The position numbers were made by a program, and so were the translations under genes. A DNA stretch of 64,000 nucleotides from a bacterium (lineage in GTDB: Bacteria; SAR324; XYD2-FULL-50-16). A model generated the notes under the pieces. It was not told the origin of the DNA. It was given only the letters and a program-made list of their open reading frames with translations, and ran no database searches. Shown here in pieces: positions 35,785 through 45,509 of the stretch. The stretch is from contig JAJRZQ010000006.1 of the NCBI GenBank assembly GCA_024275165.1, positions 92,288-156,287 of the forward strand, given 5' to 3'. Position 1 is the stretch's first letter; each line of letters starts with the position of its first letter.

Positions 35785-37814
35785 GGATTCCAGGCCGCTT
35801 TCAAGGCCTCCAGACCCGTCAAGGGGGCCTGACAGGTGAAATCTTCACAAAGCCAAGCGGTGGGGCCTCCAAGGGCCTCTTTTTCCGCCGCTAAAGGAAT
35901 CGTTTGGGCAAAAGCGACCTCCTGCCCCAAGGGCACCCACAATAAGGCGAGGTCGGGGTGATAACCTTGGCGTACCAACCGGAGCATCTCCTTCTTTTCA
36001 TCCCCTAAAATCACCAATTGCCGCTGGGTTTGCCAGCGCTCAAAAGCGGCGAGCATTACCGTCAGGCCGGCCCCCTGCTGGGAAAGCTCCAGAGAGAATC
36101 GTTGAAATATCCGGTCCGCCCGCTCCGCGCAATCTGCAAACCCCCAGGCCGCCAACCGCGCCCACAACATGGCCGCCGCGCTGTTGCCCGCGGGCTCGAC
36201 CCCGTCATAAGCCTCTTGCGTCCTCACCAAAACGCCGGACTGATCCTTGGCCGTATCATAATAACCTAAGTCCGCGGCAAAAAGGCGGTGCGTCTCTTCC
36301 GCGAGCTTGACCGCTCGTTGCAACCAAGCTAAATCCCAATTCACAATAAACAGGTCCAAACAGGCGAGCCCCAATTGGGCATAATCGGCCAAAAAGGCGG
36401 GGGCGCCCCGCTCCCCTTCCATATAACGGCGGTAGAGGCGGCCCCCCGCATCCAGGCAATGGGCAACGACAAATTCCCCGGCCCGCCGCGCCCGCTGCGC
36501 ATAAGCTTCCGAATCAAAAGCCATTGCCGCTTGAGCAAAGGCGCTGATCGCCAGCCCGTTCCAGGCGGTTAAAATCTTTTCATCCCGCAAGGGGCGAGGC
36601 CGCTTTGCCCGCGCCGCCAACAGCAACGACTTGATCGAGGCGAACTCTTGAGCGAACTCCTCTTGAGTTAGCCCCAAGCCCCGCGCCATTGCCCTATCCC
36701 CCAAAGAGCGGGTCAAGATGGTGGCCCCCTCGTAGTTTCCTTCCTTAGAAACTTGCCAGACCCTGCAAGCCAATGCCGCTTGCCGCGGGGGAAGGATTTG
36801 CTCCAACTCCTCTAAGCGCCAAAGATAAAACAAGCCCTCTGCCCCTGCCGAATCAGCGTCTTCAGCGGAATAAAAGCCCCCCTCAGGGTGGGAAAGGTCA
36901 CGGGAAAGATATTCTAAGGTTGCTTGCGCGGCCTGACGAAATTCCTCCCACCCCGTTACCTGCCAAGTCTCAACGAGAGCGGAAACAAACAGGGCGTTGT
37001 CATAAAGCATCTTTTCAAAATGAGGCACCCGCCACTCCGGGTCAGTGGAATAACGATGAATCCCCCCACCGATTTGATCATAAATCCCCCCTTGCAGCAT
37101 TTTTTCTAAAGTGAGGCGCGCTCGTTCCAAGGCGGTCGCCTCCCCCTTGCGGCGAGCATAGCGCAACAGCAGCGGCAAGCTCATGGACAAGGGAAACTTA
37201 TTGGGCAGGTTGTGATTCAAACCGCCCCAGGTTAGGTCAAAGGATCGCAGCAACTGCTCACAGGCGGTATCCACCACCTCAAGGCTGAGGGGGAGAATCT
37301 TTTCCGGCCCCGACTGCCCTGCCCGAAGCCGCTCTACAAGCTCGTCGGCGCTCTCAAGCAATTCCTCGCGCTGCTCCTGCCAGGCCCGAGCAAGGGCTTG
37401 CAGGATATCGGAAAAGGCTCTTCTTCCATAGAGGTCTTTCGGGGGGAAATAGGTCCCCCCGTAAAAGGGTTTGCCCTCCGGGGTGGCAAAGAGATTCAAG
37501 GGCCAGCCCCCCTGGCGCCCCATGGCATGCAGGGCGGACATAAAAACCCGGTCGAGATCGGGCCGTTCCTCCCGATCAATTTTAAGGGCGATAAAGTCTT
37601 TATTGAGCAAATCGGCAATCGCCGGATCCTCAAAGGATTCCCGCTCCATCACATGACACCAGTGGCAGGTGGCGTAGCCAATGCTGACAAACAGGGGTTT
37701 TTGTTCCTCTCGCGCCCTCCGCAAGGCCTCCTCCCCCCAGGGATACCAATCCACGGGGTTGTTGGCGTGTTGCCTTAAATAGGGGCTTTTTTCTTGGCTC
37801 AGGCGATTGCTCAT
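35781..37814 (-). CDS. yyaL: Thioredoxin-domain protein YyaL (DUF255 family)
   Basis: 677 residues. The N-terminal thioredoxin-like domain begins [29 protein letters not shown] and has the conserved [20 protein letters not shown] motif with a CxxC redox pair. Two-thirds of the protein is an (alpha/alpha) barrel resembling glycosyl-hydrolase/epimerase folds ([32 protein letters not shown]). Widespread family; the enzymatic role is not settled. Stand-alone gene on the minus strand. Confidence 0.92.
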   Translation of the reverse strand: MSNRLSQEKSPYLRQHANNPVDWYPWGEEALRRAREEQKPLFVSIGYATCHWCHVMERESFEDPAIADLLNKDFIALKIDREERPDLDRVFMSALHAMGRQGGWPLNLFATPEGKPFYGGTYFPPKDLYGRRAFSDILQALARAWQEQREELLESADELVERLRAGQSGPEKILPLSLEVVDTACEQLLRSFDLTWGGLNHNLPNKFPLSMSLPLLLRYARRKGEATALERARLTLEKMLQGGIYDQIGGGIHRYSTDPEWRVPHFEKMLYDNALFVSALVETWQVTGWEEFRQAAQATLEYLSRDLSHPEGGFYSAEDADSAGAEGLFYLWRLEELEQILPPRQAALACRVWQVSKEGNYEGATILTRSLGDRAMARGLGLTQEEFAQEFASIKSLLLAARAKRPRPLRDEKILTAWNGLAISAFAQAAMAFDSEAYAQRARRAGEFVVAHCLDAGGRLYRRYMEGERGAPAFLADYAQLGLACLDLFIVNWDLAWLQRAVKLAEETHRLFAADLGYYDTAKDQSGVLVRTQEAYDGVEPAGNSAAAMLWARLAAWGFADCAERADRIFQRFSLELSQQGAGLTVMLAAFERWQTQRQLVILGDEKKEMLRLVRQGYHPDLALLWVPLGQEVAFAQTIPLAAEKEALGGPTAWLCEDFTCQAPLTGLEALKAAWNP

Positions 37815-37940
37815 GAGGTCTTTTTTATGGTTTTAGCTATCTTAAATTAGCTTATCAAAGATTTCCAGCATAAAGAACAACTTTCTCCGTTGGCAATTTT
37901 CTTCGCGTTGTCTAAAGTAAAGAATCAATCTGGAGGAGCC

Positions 37941-38552
37941 TTGATCGGCATTATCAACTACCGCGCGGGAAACCTGCAAAACCTGCAAAACGCCTTAACC
38001 TATCTGGGGGCAACATCAACCCTGCTGGATCAACCAGGCGATTTGGCAAACTACTCCAAGCTGATTCTTCCCGGAGTGGGGGCCTTTGGCCATGCCATGG
38101 CCAACCTAAAGCACTACGGCTTTATCCGGCCCATCCGGCGGGCGGCCCAAGAAAATAAAACCCTTTTAGGGATTTGCTTAGGCATGCAACTCCTCTTTGA
38201 TTTCTCCGATGAAGACGGTGGCCACCCAGGCTTAGGCCTGATCCCCGGAAAGGTAACCCGCTTTGACCATGAAGGATTAAAAATTCCCCACATGGGTTGG
38301 AACAACGCGAACTTTACCGATTCGGCCGACCCGCTAGTCAGCGACTTGCGCCCAACGCCTTGGTTTTATTTCGTTCATTCTTATGCTTGCCACCCCGCAA
38401 ACCCCCAAAATCAATTGGGGGTTACCGAATATGGCGAGCCTTTTTGCTCAATCGTGAAACGAAACTCCCTCTATGGGGTGCAATTCCACCCCGAAAAAAG
38501 CCAAGCCGACGGACTGGCCCTGCTCCACAACTTCATTCGCTTGGAGGTGTGA
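37941..38552 (+). CDS. hisH: Imidazole glycerol phosphate synthase, glutaminase subunit
   Basis: Supplies ammonia to HisF in histidine synthesis. I start at the TTG at 37941 (LIGIINYRAGNLQN) because GGAGGAG lies just upstream and the protein then has the usual length, about 203 residues; the frame is open further upstream but without homology. Class I glutamine amidotransferase triad: Cys in LLGICLGMQLLFD, and His/Glu in GVQFHPEKSQ. The stop is 1 base before the hisF ATG. Confidence 0.93.
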   Translation: MIGIINYRAGNLQNLQNALTYLGATSTLLDQPGDLANYSKLILPGVGAFGHAMANLKHYGFIRPIRRAAQENKTLLGICLGMQLLFDFSDEDGGHPGLGLIPGKVTRFDHEGLKIPHMGWNNANFTDSADPLVSDLRPTPWFYFVHSYACHPANPQNQLGVTEYGEPFCSIVKRNSLYGVQFHPEKSQADGLALLHNFIRLEV

Positions 38553-38553
38553 G

Positions 38554-39312
38554 ATGCTGGCCAAACGAATCATTCCCTGCTTGGACATCAAAACGGGTCG
38601 CGTGGTCAAGGGAGTCAACTTTTTAGGCCTCAAAGACGCGGGCGACCCCTTGGAACTGGCCAAGAAATACAACGAGCAATCCGCCGATGAGTTGGTCTTT
38701 TTAGACATCACCGCCACCAACGAAAAACGCGCCACGGTTTTGGACTTGGCAAGCCGCTTGGCCAAAGAGCTCTTCATCCCCTTTACCATCGGTGGGGGCA
38801 TCTCTACCAAAAAGCAGATCCATGAGATCATCACCGCCGGGGCCGATAAAGTGAGCCTCAACACGGCAGCCTTAAATCGGCCCGAGTTGATTAGCGAAGG
38901 GGCGGCGCAGTTTGGCAGTCAAGCCATTGTGGTGGCCATTGATGTGAAGGAATCCTCCCCGGGAAGCTGGAGCGTCTTTACCCATTCGGGCACGAGGGAT
39001 ACGGGAATCAAGGCGGAAGAATGGGCACAAGAAGTCGCCCGGCGGGGAGCGGGGGAAATATTATTGACCAGCATGGACCGCGATGGGGCCCAAAAAGGTT
39101 TTGCCTTGGAAATCACCAAACGAATTTCCTCTCAAGTTTCCATCCCCGTGATTGCCTCTGGGGGAGCGGGCAGCTTAGAGAGCTTTGCCCAAGCGGTGCT
39201 GCAAGGCCAAGCTGACGCCGTACTGGCTGCCAGCGTCTTTCATTACGGGACCTTTCACATTCGTCAGGTCAAAGAATATATGGCGAGCCGGGGCATCCCC
39301 GTGCGCCTGTAA
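38554..39312 (+). CDS. hisF: Imidazole glycerol phosphate synthase, cyclase subunit
   Basis: 252 residues, (beta/alpha)8 barrel. Starts MLAKRIIPCLDIKTGRVVKG with the catalytic Asp in CLDIK; the second Asp is in LLTSMDRDGAQKGF. Phosphate sites: FTIGGGIST and VIASGGAGSLE. Converts PRFAR and ammonia to IGP and AICAR. Start at 38554 is preceded by GGAGGT. hisA and the other his genes are elsewhere. Confidence 0.96.
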   Translation: MLAKRIIPCLDIKTGRVVKGVNFLGLKDAGDPLELAKKYNEQSADELVFLDITATNEKRATVLDLASRLAKELFIPFTIGGGISTKKQIHEIITAGADKVSLNTAALNRPELISEGAAQFGSQAIVVAIDVKESSPGSWSVFTHSGTRDTGIKAEEWAQEVARRGAGEILLTSMDRDGAQKGFALEITKRISSQVSIPVIASGGAGSLESFAQAVLQGQADAVLAASVFHYGTFHIRQVKEYMASRGIPVRL

Positions 39313-39342
39313 CTCGGCCCGCCTACCTGGCAAGTCATCTTA

Positions 39343-39369
39343 GGAAACTCTGAAAAACGCGGAGTTTCC
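39343..39369 (-). repeat. 27-base palindromic repeat, copy 2, between hisF and alaS
   Basis: Exact reverse complement of the 27 bases at 9588-9614: arms GGAAACTC/GAGTTTCC around TGAAAAACGCG. It ends immediately before the alaS stop codon and 30 bases after hisF, between convergent genes, so it may serve as a transcription terminator here while also being a dispersed repeat. Confidence 0.65.
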
Positions 39370-42024
39370 TTATTTAAAAACCTCTTTCAGCTTGGAGATC
39401 AACCCCGCTTTAAACTCCTCCAACCCCGCGGGGTCGCCCCCGCCGCATTGGGCAAACTCGGGTTTGCCCCCCCCTCGCGCTTGAATCAAGGGAGCCAGTT
39501 CGGCAATCAGCTTCCCCGCTTGGAGGTGATCGGTTAAGTCCTTGGAAACCAAAAGCATGACCGAGGCCTTGCCCGCCTGCTCTTTGCTCAGCATGACCAA
39601 ACCGCTGCCCAATTGAGCGAGGTATTCCGGCCCAACCTGCTTTAAATTCGCCTCTTCCGCAAGTTTTAGGGCCAACAGCTTTACCCCGTTGATTTCTTGC
39701 GCCCGCTCTAAGGCCTTGCCGGCCTGAAGCCGACTCAACTCCTTCTGGGCCGCTTCTAAGCCTTTTTCCTTTTCTTTCAACTGCGCCAACAATTGGGCAA
39801 AACGAGGCTCTACCTGATCTAGGCCCACCTTCAACTGAGAGGCGATTTGCTCTAACTGCCCCAATCGGCGCTGGGTCCAGGCCAAGCCAGCCCGCCCGGT
39901 TAAGGCCTCAATGCGGCGCACTCCCGCGGAAATCGCCTCCTCGCCGACGATTTTAAACATCCCAATATTACCCGTGGCGGAAACATGGCAGCCCCCGCAG
40001 AACTCCTTACTGCTCTTGCCTGCGGTGATCACCCGCACGCTATCGCCGTATTTCTCTCCAAAAATAGCCATGGCCCCGGTGCGCAGCGCCTGATCATAGC
40101 CCATGATTTGCGCTGATACGGGTTCATTGGCACGAATCGCTTTATTGACCAGTTCTTCAATGTCTTGAATCTGTACCGGAGTCAAGGGGGCATAGTGGCT
40201 GAAATCAAAACGCAGCTTTTCGGGCGTCACCAGGCTGCCCGCTTGCTTGACATGCTCGCCCACCACTTGGCGCAGAGCCGCCTGCAAGAGGTGGGTCGCC
40301 GTGTGGTTTCGTTCCGTGGCCCGACGGCGCTGGGCATCGACTCGAGCGATGACCGGCTCCCCTTTGCTCACCTTCGCCCCTTGACCGATCACCTGAGCGA
40401 CCTGACCTTTGGCGATACTCAACCCCGGGGCCAGGCTTTGGGTTTCGGCAACTTGAATCAGAAAATCACCCTGCTCAATCTCTCCCCGGTCTCCCACTTG
40501 GCCCCCTCCCTCAGCGTAAAAGGGAGTCTCTTTCAGCCAGACTTCCACCAAATCGCCTTGATGAATTTCTTGCGTCAAGTTCCCCTCTTGCAAGATCGCT
40601 AAAATCTCGGTCTCCACTTCGAGCCGCTCATAACCCACAAATCGGCTCTCTTGGTTTTGCTCCGTTAGGTTTTGATAGGCTTTGTCGAGCCGCAAATCAA
40701 TTCCCCGGGTATTCTGCGCTGCCTTGGCCCGCCGGCGCTGCTCGGTCATGGCCTGCTCAAACTGGGGTTTGGAGTAGGCATAACCTCGGTCGATTAAAAT
40801 ATCTTCCGCTAAATCAGGGGGAAAACCGTAGGTATCATAGAGTTTAAAGATTTCGGCGCCATGAATATCTTTGCTCCCTGCCTGTTTTTGCTGCTCTAAA
40901 AGCTCATCTAAAATCTTCATTCCCTGAGTCAGGGTGGCGGCAAAACGCTGTTCTTCTCGCTTTAAGAGAATCTGAACCAAGTCTTGGGCCTCGGCGATTT
41001 CTGGGTAGGCCGGGGCCATTAAGGGAATAAAGTAGGCCGCCAAGTCACTAAAAAAGCCGGGGGAATACCCCAACTCCTTCCCGTGACGAGCGGCGCGACG
41101 GAGGACGCGGCGCAAGACATAGCCCCGCCCCTCATTAGCAGGGGCAACCCCATCGGCGATGAGGAAGACGCAAGCCCGAATATGATCGGCAATGACACGG
41201 CAACTCACATCAACCTCTTCGGACTCGTGAAGCCGGTGCCCCGCGCCCTGGGCAATATGCCGAGTCAAGCCATAGAGTAAATCGGAATCATAATTGGTGA
41301 CCTTGCCCTGCACCACGCTGGCAATGCGCTCCAACCCCATCCCCGTATCGATGCTCGGTTTGGGTAGAGGGTTCAATCTGCCTTGGGCACCCCGATTGTA
41401 TTGCATGAACACCAGGTTCCAGACCTCTAAAAAACTGCCGTCATCGGCCTCTAGGCTTTCTCTGGGGGTGCGCCCCTCTACCAAAGGCCGCAGATGGTAA
41501 TGAATCTCGCTACAGGGGCCGCAGGGGCCCGTATCCCCCATGGACCAAAAATTATCCTTCTCCCCCAAACGGGCAATGCGCTCTTCAGGAATGCCGATGT
41601 CTTGACGCCACAACCCAAAAGACTCCTCATCTTTTTCATAGACGCTCACGGCGAGTTTATCCGTGTCGAGCCTTAAGACCTCGGTCAGAAACTCCCAGGC
41701 GTAGCGGATCGCCTCTTTTTTAAAGTAGTCCCCAAAAGAGAAGTTCCCCAGCATCTCAAAAAAAGTATGATGGCGGTCGGTGCGGCCTACATTTTCCAAA
41801 TCATTGTGCTTGCCCCCGGCGCGCAACACCTTTTGCGCTGTCACGGCGCAGGGGTAGGCGGCGGCCTCGTTGCCCAAAAAGACATCTTTGAACTGGTTCA
41901 TGCCCGCGTTGGTAAAGAGAATCGTCGGGTCGTTGTGGGGCACCAAGGAGGAGGAACGAACCTCTTTGTGCCCCTTGGACTTAAAATAAGTGATAAAAGC
42001 GTTGCGGATTTCGGCGCCGGTCAT
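39370..42024 (-). CDS. alaS: Alanyl-tRNA synthetase
   Basis: 884 residues, full length. N-terminal class II aminoacylation domain (MTGAEIRNAFITYFKSKGHKEVRSSSLVPHNDPTILFTNAGMNQFK), editing domain with the zinc-binding HTATHLL and CGGCHVSATGNIG motifs, and a C-terminal C-Ala domain ending with GGGGDPAGLEEFK-like glycine residues. Charges tRNA-Ala. Stand-alone; diverges from gmhB. Confidence 0.98.
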   Translation of the reverse strand: MTGAEIRNAFITYFKSKGHKEVRSSSLVPHNDPTILFTNAGMNQFKDVFLGNEAAAYPCAVTAQKVLRAGGKHNDLENVGRTDRHHTFFEMLGNFSFGDYFKKEAIRYAWEFLTEVLRLDTDKLAVSVYEKDEESFGLWRQDIGIPEERIARLGEKDNFWSMGDTGPCGPCSEIHYHLRPLVEGRTPRESLEADDGSFLEVWNLVFMQYNRGAQGRLNPLPKPSIDTGMGLERIASVVQGKVTNYDSDLLYGLTRHIAQGAGHRLHESEEVDVSCRVIADHIRACVFLIADGVAPANEGRGYVLRRVLRRAARHGKELGYSPGFFSDLAAYFIPLMAPAYPEIAEAQDLVQILLKREEQRFAATLTQGMKILDELLEQQKQAGSKDIHGAEIFKLYDTYGFPPDLAEDILIDRGYAYSKPQFEQAMTEQRRRAKAAQNTRGIDLRLDKAYQNLTEQNQESRFVGYERLEVETEILAILQEGNLTQEIHQGDLVEVWLKETPFYAEGGGQVGDRGEIEQGDFLIQVAETQSLAPGLSIAKGQVAQVIGQGAKVSKGEPVIARVDAQRRRATERNHTATHLLQAALRQVVGEHVKQAGSLVTPEKLRFDFSHYAPLTPVQIQDIEELVNKAIRANEPVSAQIMGYDQALRTGAMAIFGEKYGDSVRVITAGKSSKEFCGGCHVSATGNIGMFKIVGEEAISAGVRRIEALTGRAGLAWTQRRLGQLEQIASQLKVGLDQVEPRFAQLLAQLKEKEKGLEAAQKELSRLQAGKALERAQEINGVKLLALKLAEEANLKQVGPEYLAQLGSGLVMLSKEQAGKASVMLLVSKDLTDHLQAGKLIAELAPLIQARGGGKPEFAQCGGGDPAGLEEFKAGLISKLKEVFK

Positions 42025-42134
42025 GGGGCTTGTCAGGATGATGCGGTTGGTAAAGAATGGGGAGGAAATCGCCCAAAATGTATTTTCAAAATAAATATCT
42101 TAAATCAACAACTTTAGCCAGCCCGAAACCAAGC

Positions 42135-42689
42135 ATGCGCCCTGCCCTTTTTTTAGATCGAGACGGCTGCCTGATTCAGGAAGTCGATTACCTAAACGAC
42201 CTGGCCGCCGTCAAGCTGCTGCCGGGGGTGGGGGAGGCCTTGGCAAGGGCGCAGGCGGCGGGTTACGCCTTGGTGGTGGTGACCAATCAATCCGGGGTGG
42301 CCCGGGGCTTCTTTGACGAAGACTTCGTGACCCGGGCCCATGAGCGCTTGAAAGAATTGTTGCGAGGCTTTGGGGTGGAGTTGAGCGGGATTTATTATTG
42401 CCCCCACCACCCCTTGGGCAACGCCCCCTACAATATTGCCTGCGATTGCCGCAAACCCAAGACGGGGATGCTGGAGCGAGCCTTTGCCGAATTAGAGATC
42501 CAACGAGAAGGCTCGGTCATGGTGGGCGATAAATCATGCGATGTGGAGTTGGGTTATAGGGCGGGGCTGGCGGGTTGGCTGGTCTTAACCGGCCATGGAA
42601 AAGAAGAGCTCGCGCGGGTTAAGGAGCGGTTTGCCGATGCCAAGGTTTTTAAGGATTTGCCCGACGCCGTAAGGGAATTGTTGGAATAG
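42135..42689 (+). CDS. gmhB: D-glycero-D-manno-heptose 1,7-bisphosphate 7-phosphatase
   Basis: HAD-family phosphatase for ADP-heptose synthesis in LPS core assembly. From ATG 42135 it has 184 residues, starting MRPALFLDRDGCLIQEVDYL with the DxDG nucleophile motif. Zinc-binding loop: YYCPHHPLGNAPYNIACDCRKPKTGML. Motif II T/S in VVVTNQSGVARGFF, and metal-binding VMVGDKSCDVELG. The frame is open upstream to 42057 but without family match. The spacing to alaS is about 110 bp. Confidence 0.92.
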   Translation: MRPALFLDRDGCLIQEVDYLNDLAAVKLLPGVGEALARAQAAGYALVVVTNQSGVARGFFDEDFVTRAHERLKELLRGFGVELSGIYYCPHHPLGNAPYNIACDCRKPKTGMLERAFAELEIQREGSVMVGDKSCDVELGYRAGLAGWLVLTGHGKEELARVKERFADAKVFKDLPDAVRELLE

Positions 42690-42838
42690 GCGCCAAGGAT
42701 TTGAAGAACGACTCAATTACCCCGCCAAGACTCGTCTTGACAAGCTTGCCGTGGCCTGCGCCATATAGGATATTTGGTGAAATCAGGCCCCTTTTGCGGC
42801 CCCAGGGCAAACCGAAAAAATAAAAACGCAACGCCGCT

Positions 42839-44074
42839 ATGAATGAACCAACCACCCCAACCGCTGGCCTTTGGAAACGCGCTAAAAAAATCCTAGGAAA
42901 GGTTTCGAATTGGCTTTCCAATGGGATAAAAACGCGTGCTTTTGCGTTGTTCTCCCTTGCGGCAGTAGAAACTGCCCTGATCATCGCCTGCTTATTGCCC
43001 TTCGATTGGAACAAACTCATGGCCCTGGCGACAACCGAGGCACAGGAAAGAGCGTTTTGGAACGGGCTCTTTCTCTTGCTCGGCCTACCCCCCGGATTTG
43101 CCCTCTGGTTTTGGCGCAATGCCGATAAAAAAGAGGAGTTGCGCAATCACGCCATTACCAACAACCAAACCAATTTTCATAAACTGGTCGAATGGCTCAG
43201 CAGCGAGAACGACGCCCTCTCTGCGATAGCGGTTCCCCAATTTATCCGTTTTTTAAAAGACAAGGAATTTGGAGAATTTTTTCAAGAGCCCGCTGTCATC
43301 GCCCTCAAAACCAAGCTGGCACATTGGGCCGAGAGTGAAGAAGTCGAAACAGCCATCGCACAAATCGAAAAGGCCAAAGATGCGGAGCAAGCACAGGAAC
43401 TACGAAAAACAAACCCCGTCCAAATCCCCCTCTCGATCCGTGAGATCCACCGGCTTTTCAAAACCGAGGGGGAACTTTTCCAAAGTCTAAACTTAAATGA
43501 GGTTCAGCTTCCCTTTGCTGACTTATTCGATTGGGAACTTCCAAAGGGAGAGTTACAAGGGGCGAACCTCCTATGGGCGAACCTGGAAAGGGCGAACCTC
43601 CAAGGGGCGAACCTCCAAGAGGCGAACCTCCAAGAGGCGTACCTCCTATGGGCGAACCTCCAAGAGGCGAACCTCCAAGAGGCGTACCTCCGAGGGGCGT
43701 ACCTCCTAGTGGCGAACCTGGAAAGGGCGAACCTCCTAGGGGCGTACCTCCAAGGGGCGAACCTCCTAGTGGCGAACCTGGAAAGGGCGAAGCTCCAAAG
43801 GGCTGATCTCCGAGGGGCGAACCTGGAAAGGGCTGATCTCCAAGGGGCTGATCTCCAAGGGGCTGATCTCCGAGGGGCTGATCTCCGAGGGGCTGATCTC
43901 CGACATACCCAACTCTATGAGGCATCTTTTTCCAAGGCAAAATACAATGAAACCACCCAACTCGGCCCCCTGGCCCCTGAAGAAATCGGAGAAGAAGAGT
44001 TCAACAAACTGGGTATGATCCATACCCCCCCGGATCAAGAAACAACCCCCCCCCAAAAAGAAACAGACCGCTAA
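42839..44074 (+). CDS. Membrane-anchored pentapeptide-repeat protein
   Basis: 411 residues. Two N-terminal membrane helices (about residues 38-60 and 78-98: LAAVETALIIACLLPF and GLFLLLGLPPGFALWFWRN), a helical linker of about 140 residues, then 23 consecutive pentapeptides of form A(N/D/Y)LxX (residues 239-353), which would build a square beta-helix, and an acidic tail. The architecture resembles pentapeptide proteins with an N-terminal membrane domain seen in other aquatic bacteria; function unknown. The repeat DNA is a near-perfect 15-base array, so reading frames on both strands are open there by chance. Confidence 0.85.
   Translation: MNEPTTPTAGLWKRAKKILGKVSNWLSNGIKTRAFALFSLAAVETALIIACLLPFDWNKLMALATTEAQERAFWNGLFLLLGLPPGFALWFWRNADKKEELRNHAITNNQTNFHKLVEWLSSENDALSAIAVPQFIRFLKDKEFGEFFQEPAVIALKTKLAHWAESEEVETAIAQIEKAKDAEQAQELRKTNPVQIPLSIREIHRLFKTEGELFQSLNLNEVQLPFADLFDWELPKGELQGANLLWANLERANLQGANLQEANLQEAYLLWANLQEANLQEAYLRGAYLLVANLERANLLGAYLQGANLLVANLERAKLQRADLRGANLERADLQGADLQGADLRGADLRGADLRHTQLYEASFSKAKYNETTQLGPLAPEEIGEEEFNKLGMIHTPPDQETTPPQKETDR
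43553..43897 (+). repeat. 15-base tandem array encoding the pentapeptide repeats
   Basis: Exactly 23 units of 15 bases. Units share the core GGCGAACCT and differ mainly in two codons (CAAGGG, CAAGAG, CTATGG, CTAGTG, GAAAGG, CGAGGG). Blocks of two or more units recur exactly (CAAGAG-CAAGAG pairs; CTAGTG-GAAAGG pairs). The first 16 units encode mainly Asn or Tyr at the second position, while the last seven encode mostly Asp (GGGGCTGAT). The pattern points to expansion by unequal crossing-over or slippage. Confidence 0.85.
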
Positions 44075-44159
44075 CCAAGCGCCCCCTTGCCAGAACCGAT
44101 CAAATCAGGAAAAATAAAAACTCATAACCCAAACTTCGACCCCCAGCAAGCGCAACCAC

Positions 44160-44669
44160 ATGGCAACCGACATCCAAGCGACCATCGAAACCAACCAAGG
44201 CCCGATTCACATCACCCTTTTCGCCTCCAAAGCCCCCGTTACCGTGGCAAACTTTGTCAACCTAGTCCAAAAGGGCTTTTACGACGGCCTGACCTTCCAC
44301 CGAGTGATCAAGGATTTCATGATCCAAGGGGGCTGCCCCAGCGGCATGGGGACCGGCGGCCCCGGCTACCGCTTTGACGATGAAATTCACCCAGACCTAA
44401 AGCACGCCAAAGCGGGGGTTCTCTCCATGGCCAACGCCGGCCCAGGCACCAATGGCAGCCAGTTCTTTATCACCCACGGCGCTACCCCCTGGCTCGACGG
44501 CAAACACACTGTTTTTGGCGAATGCGTCAGCGGTGAGGACATCAAAATCGTAAATTGCATTCAACAAAAAGATAAGATGGAAAAAATCACCTTAGAAGGG
44601 GATGTAGAAACTCTGCTCGAAGAACAAAAAGACCATGTCGCGGAATGGAACAAGGCCCTAAAGGGATAA
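44160..44669 (+). CDS. ppiB: Peptidyl-prolyl cis-trans isomerase, cyclophilin type
   Basis: 169 residues, no signal peptide, so cytoplasmic. Cyclophilin core: [20 protein letters not shown] with the catalytic Arg, [16 protein letters not shown], and the [14 protein letters not shown] segment. Accelerates proline isomerisation during folding. One base separates its stop from the TTG start of the rhomboid gene, so they are probably co-transcribed. Confidence 0.95.
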   Translation: MATDIQATIETNQGPIHITLFASKAPVTVANFVNLVQKGFYDGLTFHRVIKDFMIQGGCPSGMGTGGPGYRFDDEIHPDLKHAKAGVLSMANAGPGTNGSQFFITHGATPWLDGKHTVFGECVSGEDIKIVNCIQQKDKMEKITLEGDVETLLEEQKDHVAEWNKALKG

Positions 44670-44670
44670 A

Positions 44671-45507
44671 TTGGATCAACCTGAATCCATCCTTTGCCCC
44701 CGCTGCAAAAACCTAATCTCCAGCTATCTGGCGGAATGCAGCCATTGCGGCCTGCCGGAACCCTTGAAAAAACACCAAAGGTCAAACTTCCTAGCCCCCC
44801 AAAGCCTAGTCAAGCCCTTGATCTGGTTCCAGGGGGGGCTATTCGGGCTCAGTTTCGCCCTCTCTTTTGTCCTTGAGGGGAGAGTCAACCTCGGTCACGG
44901 TTTTTTCAGTCTACCCGCCCCCAGCTCACAAGCCTTAGCGGCCCTAGGCTGGGCCACCACTCAAGACCTCTTTACCTTCAACCCCTTCCCCCTCATCACC
45001 GCCACCTTTCTTCACGGCGGCATCTTGCACCTCATCTTCAACATGCTCTGGTTAAGGGATTTAGGGCGCCTAGCCGAAGAGGCCTTTGGCAAGGGCAGGC
45101 TGCTCTGGCTTTTGATCCTCACCTGGTTGATGGGCAATCTGGTCGCCACCGCCCAACCCCTTTTTTGGCTGGCCTTGGGCATCTCCGCCGGCCCCACCGC
45201 CGTCTTGGGGGCCAGTGGAGCCGTCTTCGGCCTCATGGGGGCCATCATGGCCTACGGCAAACGCATGCCCCGCCTAGAGGCAAAAATGATCTCCAAGCAG
45301 ATGGGCAAATGGGCCTTGATCTTGATCATCATCGGCTTGATCATTCCCCAAGTCAGCAACGCCGCTCACATCGGCGGGTTCATCGCCGGCTGGCTCTATG
45401 GCCGCTTCACCCCCCTCGCCCCCAAGGGGGAACACCCCCTGTTGACCGGTTCGGCCCTCGCCCTCATCGCTTTAGCTTTCGTTCAAGTATGGCTCCGCTT
45501 CATTTAA
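44671..45507 (+). CDS. Rhomboid-family intramembrane serine protease with N-terminal zinc ribbon
   Basis: 278 residues from a TTG at 44671 (AAAGGG upstream). Residues 9-26 form a small zinc ribbon (CPRC...CSHC), then about six transmembrane helices. The catalytic Ser is Ser182 in LGASGAVFGLMG and the His is His233 in NAAHIGGFIAGWLYG; the HGGILHLIFNMLWL helix supplies the oxyanion-side His and Asn. Cleaves membrane-protein substrates within the bilayer; targets unknown. Convergent with the kinase gene, 2 bases apart. Confidence 0.9.
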   Translation: MDQPESILCPRCKNLISSYLAECSHCGLPEPLKKHQRSNFLAPQSLVKPLIWFQGGLFGLSFALSFVLEGRVNLGHGFFSLPAPSSQALAALGWATTQDLFTFNPFPLITATFLHGGILHLIFNMLWLRDLGRLAEEAFGKGRLLWLLILTWLMGNLVATAQPLFWLALGISAGPTAVLGASGAVFGLMGAIMAYGKRMPRLEAKMISKQMGKWALILIIIGLIIPQVSNAAHIGGFIAGWLYGRFTPLAPKGEHPLLTGSALALIALAFVQVWLRFI

Positions 45508-45509
45508 CC

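Noticed and set aside
42649-43146. 165-residue open frame on the minus strand
   Set aside because: It lies opposite the pentapeptide gene's membrane domain and the end of gmhB, is basic and shows no family features.
43458-43940. Long Pro/Gly-rich open frames across the pentapeptide array in other frames and on the minus strand
   Set aside because: A 15-base repeat without stops keeps several frames open at once; only the A(N/D)LxX frame matches a known fold and continues into a normal N-terminal domain.
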